A stretch of DNA of 38,114 bases, from assembly GCF_009687885.1 (NCBI RefSeq), contig NZ_BLAF01000091.1, forward strand, positions 1-38,114, given 5' to 3'. The stretch comes from Acrocarpospora pleiomorpha. GTDB lineage: Bacteria; Actinomycetota; Actinomycetes; Streptosporangiales; Streptosporangiaceae. The number at the start of each line of letters is the position of its first letter. Position 1 is the first letter of the stretch. Below the pieces are notes generated by a model, which was given only the letters and a program-made list of their open reading frames with translations, had not been told where the DNA came from and ran no database searches. Shown here one piece after another: positions 27,208 to 34,830 of this stretch. The position numbers were made by a program, and so were the translations under genes.

Positions 27208-27945
27208 TCAGGCGGGGGCGCCGTTGATGGAACGGGTGTCCAGGGCCGCGAAAACGGTCTGGTTGGTGATGTCCACGGCAGCCTGGGTGAGCCGCTTGAG
27301 CTCGGACTTCTTCGGTTTGTGCCCGTCCTTGAACTGGAACCAGAGCAGCACCGCGTAGTGCCCGTGGTACCAGCCGCCCGCGTACGCCTCGCCCTGGCCG
27401 AGGAACTTGCTGATCTCGTCCTTGCCGGGCAGCGGCTTGAGGAAGTCCTTCCTTTCGGCCCCTGCGCCCGCGTTCGCGACCTTCTTGGCGCCCGCCGAGG
27501 TCTTCAGGTTGGCGACGCCGACGGTGCCGATGACCTTGCCCTGGGCGTCCCGGAAGCTGGCCCGGATGAGCTGGTTGCAGCCCGCGTCCTTGAGCGCCTT
27601 CTCGAGTTTCGCCCCGGAGATGGCGCCCTTGCAGACCTTGTCGTACTTGTGGGTGGTTCTCCGGTAGGAGCGGCCCTCCTCGGCGATTTTGGCCTTGCCA
27701 AAGAGTTCTTTGGCGGTGAGGGGTTTCGGGTCGGTCTTGCGGGCGGCGGCGTAGCCGTACTGGCCGCCGGGGCCCTGGGGGAGCGATGGGGTCGCCTTCG
27801 GGGTGGCGATCGCCTCGGGGGCCTTCTCGCCGCTGGCGGAGACCCAGAAGGTGACGGCCACGACGAGGACCAGGCCGATGGCGATGGCGGCGATGATCAC
27901 CGGGGGGCGCCAGAGGGAGGATGTCGGGTAGTCGCGGGAACCCAT
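27208..27945 (-). CDS. Small membrane-anchored paralogue of the 841-residue protein's external domain
   Basis: 245 residues; family not recognised. A short cytosolic N-terminus (MGSRDYPTSSLWRPP) precedes one transmembrane helix (about 15-36, VIIAAIAIGLVLVVAVTFWV), a linker and a 170-residue external domain. Cys105 and Cys123 match the Cys pair of the larger neighbour; DPKPLTAKELF, GRSYRRTT, LIRASF, GWYHGHYAVL and DGHKP align with it. It lacks the Pro/Ser-rich region. The gene lies 71 bp upstream of the larger gene on the same strand, so the two are probably one transcript and a diverged tandem duplication. Confidence 0.85.
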   Translation of the reverse strand: MGSRDYPTSSLWRPPVIIAAIAIGLVLVVAVTFWVSASGEKAPEAIATPKATPSLPQGPGGQYGYAAARKTDPKPLTAKELFGKAKIAEEGRSYRRTTHKYDKVCKGAISGAKLEKALKDAGCNQLIRASFRDAQGKVIGTVGVANLKTSAGAKKVANAGAGAERKDFLKPLPGKDEISKFLGQGEAYAGGWYHGHYAVLLWFQFKDGHKPKKSELKRLTQAAVDITNQTVFAALDTRSINGAPA

Positions 27946-28006
27946 GGCCTGAGATTAGCCGCCTATCCCATCAGATGCGGACCGGTCAGGAATACCGTCA
28001 GCGCCG

Positions 28007-28789
28007 TCACGGGTAGCCGAAGTCCTGCGTCCACCAGGGGCCTTCCGGACCGAGGGTGACGCCGACGCCGGTGGCGGTGAGGCGGCAGTTGAGGATGTTG
28101 CCGCGGTGGGTGGAGCTGGCCATCCAGCCGCGTACGGCCTCCTGGGCGGTCTGGTAGCCGCGGGCGATGTTCTCCGCGCCGCCGTGCTGGTAGCCGGCCC
28201 GGGCCATGCGCTGCCAGGGGGTGGCGCCGTTGGGGGACTCGTGCACGAAGGAGCCGGAGGCGGCCATCTCGGCCGAGTGGGTCCTGGCCGACTGGACCAG
28301 GCGCTGGTCGATCCGGAGCGGGACGCAGCCGTTCTTCTTCGCGCGCTCGGCGTTGACCAGGGCGACCACCTCGTTCTCCAGCGTCACCAGGGAGCCGCTG
28401 TCGGAGGAGAGCTCGTCGCCGTTGTGGGTGCTGGTCTGGTCGCCGCCGTACGAGCCGTCGATCATGTTGTCCGGACGGTTGCGCGGCTTCTCGCCGGGGG
28501 TGGCGACCTGGCCGGTGGCGGGGGTGGTGTCCGGGGTGACGACGCGGGCCACCGGGGCGAGCGCGGACAGGTGGCGCCGTTTGGCCGGGGCCGGCGTGGT
28601 GGACGCCTTGGCCTGCGGGTTCGGCTCGTTGTTGCGCAGGAAGACCTCGTCGGTGCCGGCCGGGGTCATGGTCAGGCGGCCGATCACGATGCCGAGCAGC
28701 AGAACCGCCGTGACGCATGCGACAAGGCCCAACAACGTCCCGCGCCGGGAGGTCCATTGGGTATGCCGGGTGTGAGGGGGCTGCGACAT
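28007..28789 (-). CDS. Membrane-anchored CAP (SCP/YkwD-type) domain protein
   Basis: 260 residues. The N-terminal helix (about 17-38) anchors or exports it; a Pro/Thr-rich linker (40-130) follows; the CAP domain spans 136-260. Typical CAP features are VVALVNAERAKKNGCVPLRI, HSAEMAASGSFVHES (His171), GAENIARGY (Glu206) and HRGNILN (His228). Cys155 and Cys235 may form a disulfide. Bacterial CAP proteins are extracellular, with unknown or wall-linked roles. A promoter at 28800-28828 would start transcription only a few bases before the ATG, and I see no ribosome site, so a leaderless mRNA is possible. 61 bp from the next minus-strand gene. Confidence 0.9.
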   Translation of the reverse strand: MSQPPHTRHTQWTSRRGTLLGLVACVTAVLLLGIVIGRLTMTPAGTDEVFLRNNEPNPQAKASTTPAPAKRRHLSALAPVARVVTPDTTPATGQVATPGEKPRNRPDNMIDGSYGGDQTSTHNGDELSSDSGSLVTLENEVVALVNAERAKKNGCVPLRIDQRLVQSARTHSAEMAASGSFVHESPNGATPWQRMARAGYQHGGAENIARGYQTAQEAVRGWMASSTHRGNILNCRLTATGVGVTLGPEGPWWTQDFGYP

Positions 28790-28799
28790 TCCGCAGCCA

Positions 28800-28828
28800 A
28801 ATATAGGGATTTACCGGCCTGTTGAAAA
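28800..28828 (-). promoter_or_regulatory. Candidate promoter of the CAP-protein gene
   Basis: On the minus strand, TTTTCA (28823-28828), a 17-bp spacer and TATATT (28800-28805) form a plausible -35/-10 pair. The predicted start is near 28793, four bases before ATG 28789. Confidence 0.5.
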
Positions 28829-28847
28829 TGAGAACAGGGGAACGGGA

Positions 28848-28878
28848 TTGACGAGTGGGGTTGATCAGGCCGTAGACT
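28848..28878 (+). promoter_or_regulatory. Upstream candidate promoter of rplM
   Basis: TTGACG (28848-28853) and TAGACT (28873-28878) are separated by 19 bp. The -35 is good and the -10 fits TANNNT; the spacer is slightly long. It lies 23 bp before the second, better-spaced promoter. Confidence 0.5.
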
Positions 28879-28900
28879 CGCGCGACTCGGGCTGATCGTT

Positions 28901-28929
28901 TTGCCGTTTGGCCGGTAGACCGGTAGTCT
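28901..28929 (+). promoter_or_regulatory. Promoter of rplM-rpsI
   Basis: TTGCCG (28901-28906), a 17-bp spacer and TAGTCT (28924-28929). Transcription would start near 28936, giving a leader of about 140 nt. The sequence around the -10 matches a block upstream of infA at 18 of 23 positions. Confidence 0.65.
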
Positions 28930-29013
28930 GCTAGTTCGTTGTGTGTGGATCAGTCCTTCGTCGACTGATGCACGGCGCAGTCCGGCGTCATCTCCCGTGG
29001 ATGTGGAGACGGA

Positions 29014-29041
29014 AGGTTGCCGCCGTGCGTCCGCGCAACCT
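29014..29041 (+). promoter_or_regulatory. Hairpin in the rplM leader
   Basis: A 7-bp perfect stem (29014-29020 with 29035-29041) and 14-nt loop lie 35 bases before rplM. L13 leader RNAs are known in Firmicutes; homology here is not shown, and only the stem is seen. Confidence 0.4.
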
Positions 29042-29075
29042 ACCGAGAGTTCACATTCCGACAGAAGGCACTGCC

Positions 29076-29519
29076 GTGCGCACGTTCACACCGAAGCCCA
29101 ACGAGGTCGAGCGTCAGTGGTACGTCATCGACGCGACCGACGTCGTGCTCGGCCGGTTGGCCAGCCACGTCGCGGTCCTGCTCCGTGGCAAGCACAAGCC
29201 GATCTTCGCGAACCACGTCGACACCGGTGACTTCGTCATCGTCATCAACGCCGACAAGGTCGCCCTCACCGGCAACAAGCTGCAGCAGAAGAAGGCGTAC
29301 CGGCACTCCGGCTACCCGGGCGGCCTGCGGTCCGTCACGTACGGCGAGCTGATGGAGAAGCGCCCCGACCGCGCCGTCGAGAAGGCCGTCAAGGGCATGC
29401 TCCCCAAGAACGCCCTCGGCCGGAAGATGGCCAAGAAGCTCAAGGTCTACGCCGGTTCCGAGCACCCGCACCAGGCCCAGACGCCGGTGCCCTTCACGAT
29501 CACCCAGATCGCCCAGTAA
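29076..29519 (+). CDS. rplM: 50S ribosomal protein L13
   Basis: Early-assembly large-subunit protein. From GTG 29076 it has 147 residues. MRTFTPKPNEVERQWYVIDA, VLGRLASHVAVLLRGKHKP and the C-terminal YAGSEHPHQAQ are diagnostic. AGAAGG (29061-29066) is upstream. The frame is also open to 28941 but that segment overlaps the promoter and has no similarity. It is 30 bp before rpsI, the usual partner. Confidence 0.97.
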   Translation: MRTFTPKPNEVERQWYVIDATDVVLGRLASHVAVLLRGKHKPIFANHVDTGDFVIVINADKVALTGNKLQQKKAYRHSGYPGGLRSVTYGELMEKRPDRAVEKAVKGMLPKNALGRKMAKKLKVYAGSEHPHQAQTPVPFTITQIAQ

Positions 29520-29549
29520 CGCCGAGCCAGGAAAGTTAAGAGGAGAACC

Positions 29550-30071
29550 GTGGCTGAGACCACCGGTACCGAGACGCTCGTCGAGGGCGAGCTGGAAGAC
29601 TTCTCCGCCGAGGAGTTCCCGTCGGAGTACACCACCGAGTCGTCGCCCGCGTCCGACGCCCCCGTGCGCAAGCCGGTCACCACCGGCAACTCGTACGGCA
29701 CCGGCCGCCGCAAGGAGGCCGTGGCCCGGGTCCGCATCGTGCCCGGCACCGGCAAGTGGACGATCAACGGCCGCTCGCTGGACGCCTACTTCCCGAACAA
29801 GGTGCACCAGCAGATCGTGAACGAGCCCTTCGTGGTGCTCGGCGCCGAGGAGCAGTTCGACGTCCTGGCCCGCATCGACGGCGGCGGCGTGACCGGCCAG
29901 GCCGGCGCGCTGCGCATGGGCTTGTCTCGCGCGCTGGCCGTGCTGGACGCCGAGACCAACCGACCCCCGCTCAAGAAGGCCGGCTTCCTCACCCGGGACG
30001 CCCGCGCCACCGAGCGGAAGAAGTACGGCCTGAAGAAGGCTCGTAAGGCTCCGCAGTACAGCAAGCGTTAA
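29550..30071 (+). CDS. rpsI: 30S ribosomal protein S9 with acidic N-terminal extension
   Basis: The S9 C-terminal tail reaches the P-site tRNA anticodon loop. It has 173 residues against about 130 in E. coli. Residues 1-45 are acidic and Ser/Thr-rich (ETLVEGELEDFSAEEFPSEY), then GTGRRKEAVARVRI begins the conserved core, which ends in the essential KKARKAPQYSKR. GAGGAG precedes GTG 29550. One base separates its stop from the glmM TTG. Confidence 0.97.
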   Translation: MAETTGTETLVEGELEDFSAEEFPSEYTTESSPASDAPVRKPVTTGNSYGTGRRKEAVARVRIVPGTGKWTINGRSLDAYFPNKVHQQIVNEPFVVLGAEEQFDVLARIDGGGVTGQAGALRMGLSRALAVLDAETNRPPLKKAGFLTRDARATERKKYGLKKARKAPQYSKR

Positions 30072-30072
30072 A

Positions 30073-31404
30073 TTGGGCCGCCTTTTCGGCACCGACGGGG
30101 TACGTGGGGTCGCGGGACGCGACCTCACGGCCGAGCTTGCCATGGACCTGTCCGTGGCGGCCGCGCACGTGCTCCGGGACGCCGGGAGGAGCCGCCCGCT
30201 CGCCGTCGTAGGCCGGGACCCGCGCGCTTCAGGAGAATTCCTGGAAGCCGCCGTGGTCGCCGGCCTCGCGTCGTCGGGCATGGACGTGCTCCGGCTCGGT
30301 GTGCTGCCTACCCCGGCGGTCGCCTACCTGACACCAGCGCTGGGAGCCGACCTCGGGGTCATGCTCTCGGCCTCGCACAATCCCGCGCCCGACAACGGGA
30401 TCAAGTTCCTCACCCGGCGCGGCTTCAAGCTGCCCGACGCGGTGGAGAACGAGATCGAGGACCGTCTTGGCGAGCCGTGGGAACGCCCGGTCGGCTCCGC
30501 CGTGGGCCGGGTCCGGGAGGCGTATGGGGAAGCCAACCGTTACGTCGCCCATCTGCTCACCTCGCTGCCGCACCGGCTGGACGGCCTGCGGGTGGTGGTG
30601 GACTGCGCGCACGGCGCCGCCCACATGGTCGCCCCGGAGGCGCTGCGCCGGGCGGGCGCCCAGGTGGACACCATTGGGACCGCTCCAGACGGCCTGAACA
30701 TCAACGACGGGGTGGGCTCGACCCATCTCGATCCGTTGAAGAAGGCGGTCGTGGCCAAGTCGGCCGATCTGGGCATCGCCTACGACGGCGACGCCGACCG
30801 CTGCCTGGCGGTGACCGGTGACGGCGAGGAGATCGACGGCGACCAGATCATGGCGATCCTGGCGCTGGACATGCGGTCGCAGGGCCGCCTCCAGCGGGAC
30901 ACGGTGGTGGCCACGGTCATGTCGAACCTCGGCTTCAAGCTGGCCATGCGCGAGGCGGGCGTGACGGTGGTGGAGACCGCCGTCGGTGACCGTTACGTGC
31001 TGGAGAAGATGCAGGAGAGCGGCTACAACTTCGGCGGCGAGCAGTCCGGGCATGTGATCATGCTCGACCACGCCACCACCGGGGACGGGCTGCTCACCTC
31101 GCTGCACCTGCTGGCCGCGGTGGTGAGCTCAGGTCGCAGTTTGGCCGAGCTGGCCGCGGTGATGACCAAGCTCCCGCAGGTGCTGGTCAACGTCCGCGAC
31201 GTGAGCAAGGACAAGGCCGCGCATCCGGAGCTGCTGGCCGCGGTGGCGCTGGCGGAGGAGGAGCTCGGTGACACCGGCCGGGTGCTGATCCGGCCGAGCG
31301 GCACCGAGCCGATGATCCGCGTGATGGTCGAGGCGCAGTCGCACGACCACGCCGAATCCGTGGCCGCCCGCCTGGCGGACACCGTCCGCCAGGTCTGCGC
31401 CTAA
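30073..31404 (+). CDS. glmM: Phosphoglucosamine mutase
   Basis: Converts glucosamine-6-phosphate to glucosamine-1-phosphate for UDP-GlcNAc and peptidoglycan. It has 443 residues. The catalytic phosphoserine is Ser101 in MLSASHNPAPDNG; the metal-binding loop is AYDGDADRC; the sugar-binding GGEQSGH and the phosphate-binding RPSGTEPMIRVMVE are intact. It starts with TTG at 30073, two bases after the rpsI stop; family N-terminus MGRLFGTDGVRG. It ends flush against the convergent permease gene. Confidence 0.96.
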   Translation: MGRLFGTDGVRGVAGRDLTAELAMDLSVAAAHVLRDAGRSRPLAVVGRDPRASGEFLEAAVVAGLASSGMDVLRLGVLPTPAVAYLTPALGADLGVMLSASHNPAPDNGIKFLTRRGFKLPDAVENEIEDRLGEPWERPVGSAVGRVREAYGEANRYVAHLLTSLPHRLDGLRVVVDCAHGAAHMVAPEALRRAGAQVDTIGTAPDGLNINDGVGSTHLDPLKKAVVAKSADLGIAYDGDADRCLAVTGDGEEIDGDQIMAILALDMRSQGRLQRDTVVATVMSNLGFKLAMREAGVTVVETAVGDRYVLEKMQESGYNFGGEQSGHVIMLDHATTGDGLLTSLHLLAAVVSSGRSLAELAAVMTKLPQVLVNVRDVSKDKAAHPELLAAVALAEEELGDTGRVLIRPSGTEPMIRVMVEAQSHDHAESVAARLADTVRQVCA

Positions 31405-32121
31405 TTATTCATCGCCGGTCAGCGACAGCCCGCGCAGTCGCTGACCGGCCCACAGCACCGCGACCACCGTCACGATCACGATGGCCGGCACGGCGAAGCT
31501 GAGCGCCACCTCCGCCTTCAGGAACGGCGAGGACGACACCTGGTCGGCCAGGGTCTGCCCCCACTGCTGGATCGACAGCTTGCGCGCCCCCGGGACGTAC
31601 CCGCCGATCGCGTTCTCCCAGACCAGCGCGTAGATGATGCCCACCACGACAGCGTGCTTGGTGAGCACCCCCACCAGCAGGAACACCGCCGCGTACGCGA
31701 TCCCGGCGAACAGCGAGCCGAGCGCGAAACCGGAGGCCACCCCCGCCTCCGTGCCGATCAGCACGTAGGCCGCCAGGAACGTCGGCACGGCCGAGAAGGC
31801 CACGATCAGCGAGGCGGCCACCGCGAACTTGGTGAGCACGATCGACGGCCGGGGGATGGGCTTGGACAGCAGATGGATGATCGTGCCGTCCTCGATCTCG
31901 GGGGAGATCACGCCGGTGCCCGCGATCAGGCCGAGCAGCGGCAGGATCGTGCCGATCGCGAACTTCTCCATCAGCTCGACCGCGGTTCTCTCGTCGCCGC
32001 CGCCGATCAGCCGGAGCAGCACCGCGATGGCGATCAGGGCCAGCGGGAGCGCGGCCAGCAGCCAGATCCGCTTGCGGCCCAGCATCGCCCGGTAGGTGAT
32101 GGACGCCACGACGGAGTTCAT
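31405..32121 (-). CDS. ABC-2 type permease
   Basis: 238 residues with six hydrophobic helices (for example RIWLLAALPLALIAIAVLL, ASLIVAFSAVPTFLAAYVLI, LSFAVPAIVIVTVVAVLWAG). It has the pattern of actinobacterial ABC-2 permeases, including EDGTIIHLLSKPIPR after helix 2. Its ATG overlaps the stop of the upstream ATPase by four bases, so the two proteins form one transporter. The substrate cannot be read from the sequence. Stop abuts glmM with no spacer. Confidence 0.88.
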   Translation of the reverse strand: MNSVVASITYRAMLGRKRIWLLAALPLALIAIAVLLRLIGGGDERTAVELMEKFAIGTILPLLGLIAGTGVISPEIEDGTIIHLLSKPIPRPSIVLTKFAVAASLIVAFSAVPTFLAAYVLIGTEAGVASGFALGSLFAGIAYAAVFLLVGVLTKHAVVVGIIYALVWENAIGGYVPGARKLSIQQWGQTLADQVSSSPFLKAEVALSFAVPAIVIVTVVAVLWAGQRLRGLSLTGDE

Positions 32122-33026
32122 GAGCGCCCGCTCAGGTAGGAGAACACGCTTTCCAGGTCCTCGTCTGTCGGGGACACCTGCCAGAGGTGCACGTTGAGGT
32201 CGCGGGCCAGGCGGGGGAGCAGCCGGGTGAAGCGGCGGAAGTCCTCGGTGCGGACCTCCAGGCCCTGCGCGGTGAGGGACACCCCGCCGGAGGAGGCGTC
32301 GGCGATCAGGGCGGCGGCCAGGCGGCGGTCGTCGCTGGAGCGCACCCGGAACAGGTGCGGGCGGTCGGTCATCCGCCGCCGGATCTCCCGGTAGTCGCCG
32401 GAGGCCGCGTGCCGGCCCGCGACCAGCACCTCGATCTGCTGGGCGACCCGCTCCACCTCCTCCAGGATGTGCGAGCTGAACAGGATCGTCCGCCCGGCCG
32501 CGCCCAGCTTCCTGACCAGGTCCATCAGGTGCAGCCGCTGGCGCGGGTCCATGCCGTTGAAGGGCTCGTCCAGCAGCAGCACCTGCGGCTCGTGCACGAG
32601 CGCCCCGGCGACCTTGACGCGCTGGCGCATGCCCTTGGAGTAGGTCTCGATCCTGCGGTCCTTGGCGGCGGTCATCTCGACCAGGTCGAGGGCGCGCTCG
32701 GCGGCGTCGTCCTGGAGGCCGTGCAGGCGGGCGGCGGAGCGCACGAACTGCCAGCCGGTGAGGAAGCCGTAGACGCCCTCCCGTTCCGGGACCAGGCCGA
32801 TGGTGCGGTAGATGTCGTGGTTGCGCCAGATCTGCTGGCCGTCCAGGGTGGCGGTGCCGCCGGAGGTGGACAGGAAGCCGGCCATCAGGTGCAGCAGGGT
32901 GGACTTGCCGGCGCCGTTGGGGCCGAGCAGGCCGGTGACGCCCGGGCCGATGGTCATGGTGACGTCGTTGACGGCCACCACGTTGCCGTACCAGCGGGAG
33001 ACCTGCTTCAGCTCGATCACGCTCAT
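32118..33026 (-). CDS. ABC transporter ATPase (second pair)
   Basis: 302 residues. Walker A GPNGAGKST (35-43), signature YSKGMRQRVKVAGAL, Walker B VLLLDEPFNGMDP and a downstream His in LFSSHILEEVE are intact. The C-terminal 80 residues resemble the accessory domain of ABC-2 exporters. ATG 33026 is used: it overlaps the stop of the first permease by four bases and starts the conserved MSVIELKQVSRWYGNV. The frame stays open upstream without similarity. Partner is the permease immediately downstream. Confidence 0.93.
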   Translation of the reverse strand: MSVIELKQVSRWYGNVVAVNDVTMTIGPGVTGLLGPNGAGKSTLLHLMAGFLSTSGGTATLDGQQIWRNHDIYRTIGLVPEREGVYGFLTGWQFVRSAARLHGLQDDAAERALDLVEMTAAKDRRIETYSKGMRQRVKVAGALVHEPQVLLLDEPFNGMDPRQRLHLMDLVRKLGAAGRTILFSSHILEEVERVAQQIEVLVAGRHAASGDYREIRRRMTDRPHLFRVRSSDDRRLAAALIADASSGGVSLTAQGLEVRTEDFRRFTRLLPRLARDLNVHLWQVSPTDEDLESVFSYLSGRS

Positions 33027-33889
33027 GAGGCCGCGGCTTTCCGGTAGCGCAGGAACAGGGCGGACAGCGCGAGCGCGACGACCGCCAGGGTGATGGCCGC
33101 CGGGCCGAACCCCGGCGGGTAGCCCTCGCCGTTGGTGGGGTCGGTGCCGAACAGATTCACCTGTACGGCATCCACCAGGAAGAAGGGATTGATGAGGATG
33201 CTCCACTTGGCGGCGTTTTCCAGCCCTTCCGACAGGAGCACGCCGAAGAACACCGCCGAGGCGGCCAGCGTGAACATGTAGAAGGCGATCACCGAGGCCA
33301 CGCCGAGCCCGCGCCGGGGCGTGAACGAGGCCAGCACCAGACCGATCGCCGCCAGCACCACCGCGAAGATCACGCTGCCGCCCATCGCGGCCAGGTAGTC
33401 GCCGTGGTGCACGGGGGTTTCCAGCTCGACCAGCAGCTCGCCGATGTAGATCAGCGTCAGCGGCACGGCCATCAGCAGGAACAGCGCCACCGTCAGCGCG
33501 ACGAACTTGGCGCCCACATAGTCGAGCACCGTGACCGGCCGGGACAGGTAGAGCGGCAGCACCCGGAACCGCAGATCCGGCGCCACCAGGTACGGCGACT
33601 GCGCGGCCAGGAACACCGCCAGCACCGCCTGCATGGTCACCGCGAGCCCCGGGTACGGCAGCGGCTGCTGCTTGAGCAGGGCCATCACCGCGATGGACAC
33701 CACGGCGGGCAGCAGCATGGTGGCCGCCACCAGGAATGGGATGATCTTCGATTTGGCCGTCCTGCCCAGGCCGAAGGTGCCGCGCAGGCTGTGCAGCGCG
33801 AGCGCGGTGGTGGCGTAGCCCCGGCTGAGCCGTACGCCGTCGTAGTGGCGGTAGCCGATGTCGTGGATGACGCCTGTGGGTTGGGTCAC
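33023..33889 (-). CDS. ABC-2 type permease (first pair)
   Basis: 288 residues from GTG 33889. N-terminal MTQPTGVIHDIGYRHYDGVR is typical of actinobacterial ABC-2 permeases; about six to seven hydrophobic segments follow. The GTG overlaps the TGA of the upstream ATPase (GTGA), and its own stop overlaps the next ATPase start (ATGA). A much longer open frame on this strand runs back through the ATPase gene, but only this part encodes a plausible membrane protein. Substrate unknown. Confidence 0.88.
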   Translation of the reverse strand: MTQPTGVIHDIGYRHYDGVRLSRGYATTALALHSLRGTFGLGRTAKSKIIPFLVAATMLLPAVVSIAVMALLKQQPLPYPGLAVTMQAVLAVFLAAQSPYLVAPDLRFRVLPLYLSRPVTVLDYVGAKFVALTVALFLLMAVPLTLIYIGELLVELETPVHHGDYLAAMGGSVIFAVVLAAIGLVLASFTPRRGLGVASVIAFYMFTLAASAVFFGVLLSEGLENAAKWSILINPFFLVDAVQVNLFGTDPTNGEGYPPGFGPAAITLAVVALALSALFLRYRKAAAS

Positions 33890-34776
33890 TTGAACACGTC
33901 CTCGATGCGGCCGTGCCGCTGTTCCAGCCGTACCAGATTGAGGTCCAGGTCGCAGACCGCGTCCCTGAGCACGTCGAAGGTCTGGTCGGCGCGGACCTGG
34001 ACGGTGATCAGGCGGCCCTCCACGGCGACCGCCTCGCCCGCCTCGGTGAGGTGGCTCGCCAGCTGCTCCCAGCCTTCCTCGACCTCGACGGAGACGGCCT
34101 GGGTGACCTGGGTGAGCTCGCCGATGGCGGAGGAGCGCAGCAGGCGGCCGCCGTCGATGACGATGACGTGGTCGCAGATGCGTTCCAGCTCGCCGAGCAG
34201 GTGCGAGGTGACCAGCACGCTGATGCCGAACTCGCTGCCGATCCGGCGGATCAGGGCGAGCATCTCGTCGCGGCCCTGCGGGTCCAGGCCGTTGGTGGGC
34301 TCGTCCAGGAAGACGACCTTCGGGTCGTGCACCAGCGCCTGGGCCAGCTTCACCCGCTGCTTCATGCCGGTGGAGTAGCCGCCGATGGGGCGGTAGCGCT
34401 CCTCGTGCAGGCCGACGTGGCGGAGCGTGTCGGCCGCGCGCTCCCGGGCGGCGGTGCGCGGCAGGCCGGACATCTGGGCCATGTGCACGACGAACTCGGT
34501 GGCCGACACGTCGGGCGGCAGGCATTCGTGCTCGGGCATGTAGCCCACGATGCGCCTGATCTCCAGGCCTTGCACGGCCGAGTCCATGCCGAGCACGGAC
34601 GCGCGGCCCGCACTGGCGGGGAGCAGCCCCAGCAGGATCTTGATCAGCGTGGACTTGCCCGCGCCGTTGGCGCCCACCAGGCCGGTGACGCCCGTTCCGG
34701 CGGCGACCGTGAGCTGGTCGAGCGCGGTGACGCGGGGGAACCGCTTGGTGAGACCCTCGGTTGCGAGGATTGTCAT
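33886..34776 (-). CDS. ABC transporter ATPase (first pair)
   Basis: 296 residues. Walker A GANGAGKST (35-43), signature YSTGMKQRVKLAQAL, Walker B VVFLDEPTNGLDP and switch His in VTSHLLGELE are intact. The N-terminus MTILATEGLTKRFPRVTALD is clean. There is no good ribosome site before ATG 34776; TACTGT (34784-34789, minus) may be a -10, so the mRNA could be nearly leaderless. The two ATPases in this operon are similar in layout, suggesting duplication or a heteromeric transporter. Confidence 0.93.
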   Translation of the reverse strand: MTILATEGLTKRFPRVTALDQLTVAAGTGVTGLVGANGAGKSTLIKILLGLLPASAGRASVLGMDSAVQGLEIRRIVGYMPEHECLPPDVSATEFVVHMAQMSGLPRTAARERAADTLRHVGLHEERYRPIGGYSTGMKQRVKLAQALVHDPKVVFLDEPTNGLDPQGRDEMLALIRRIGSEFGISVLVTSHLLGELERICDHVIVIDGGRLLRSSAIGELTQVTQAVSVEVEEGWEQLASHLTEAGEAVAVEGRLITVQVRADQTFDVLRDAVCDLDLNLVRLEQRHGRIEDVFK

Positions 34777-34830
34777 GATCCGGACAGTACCGCTCCAACC
34801 AGCCGGGTGGCCTCAGTCGAAAGGAGGAGG

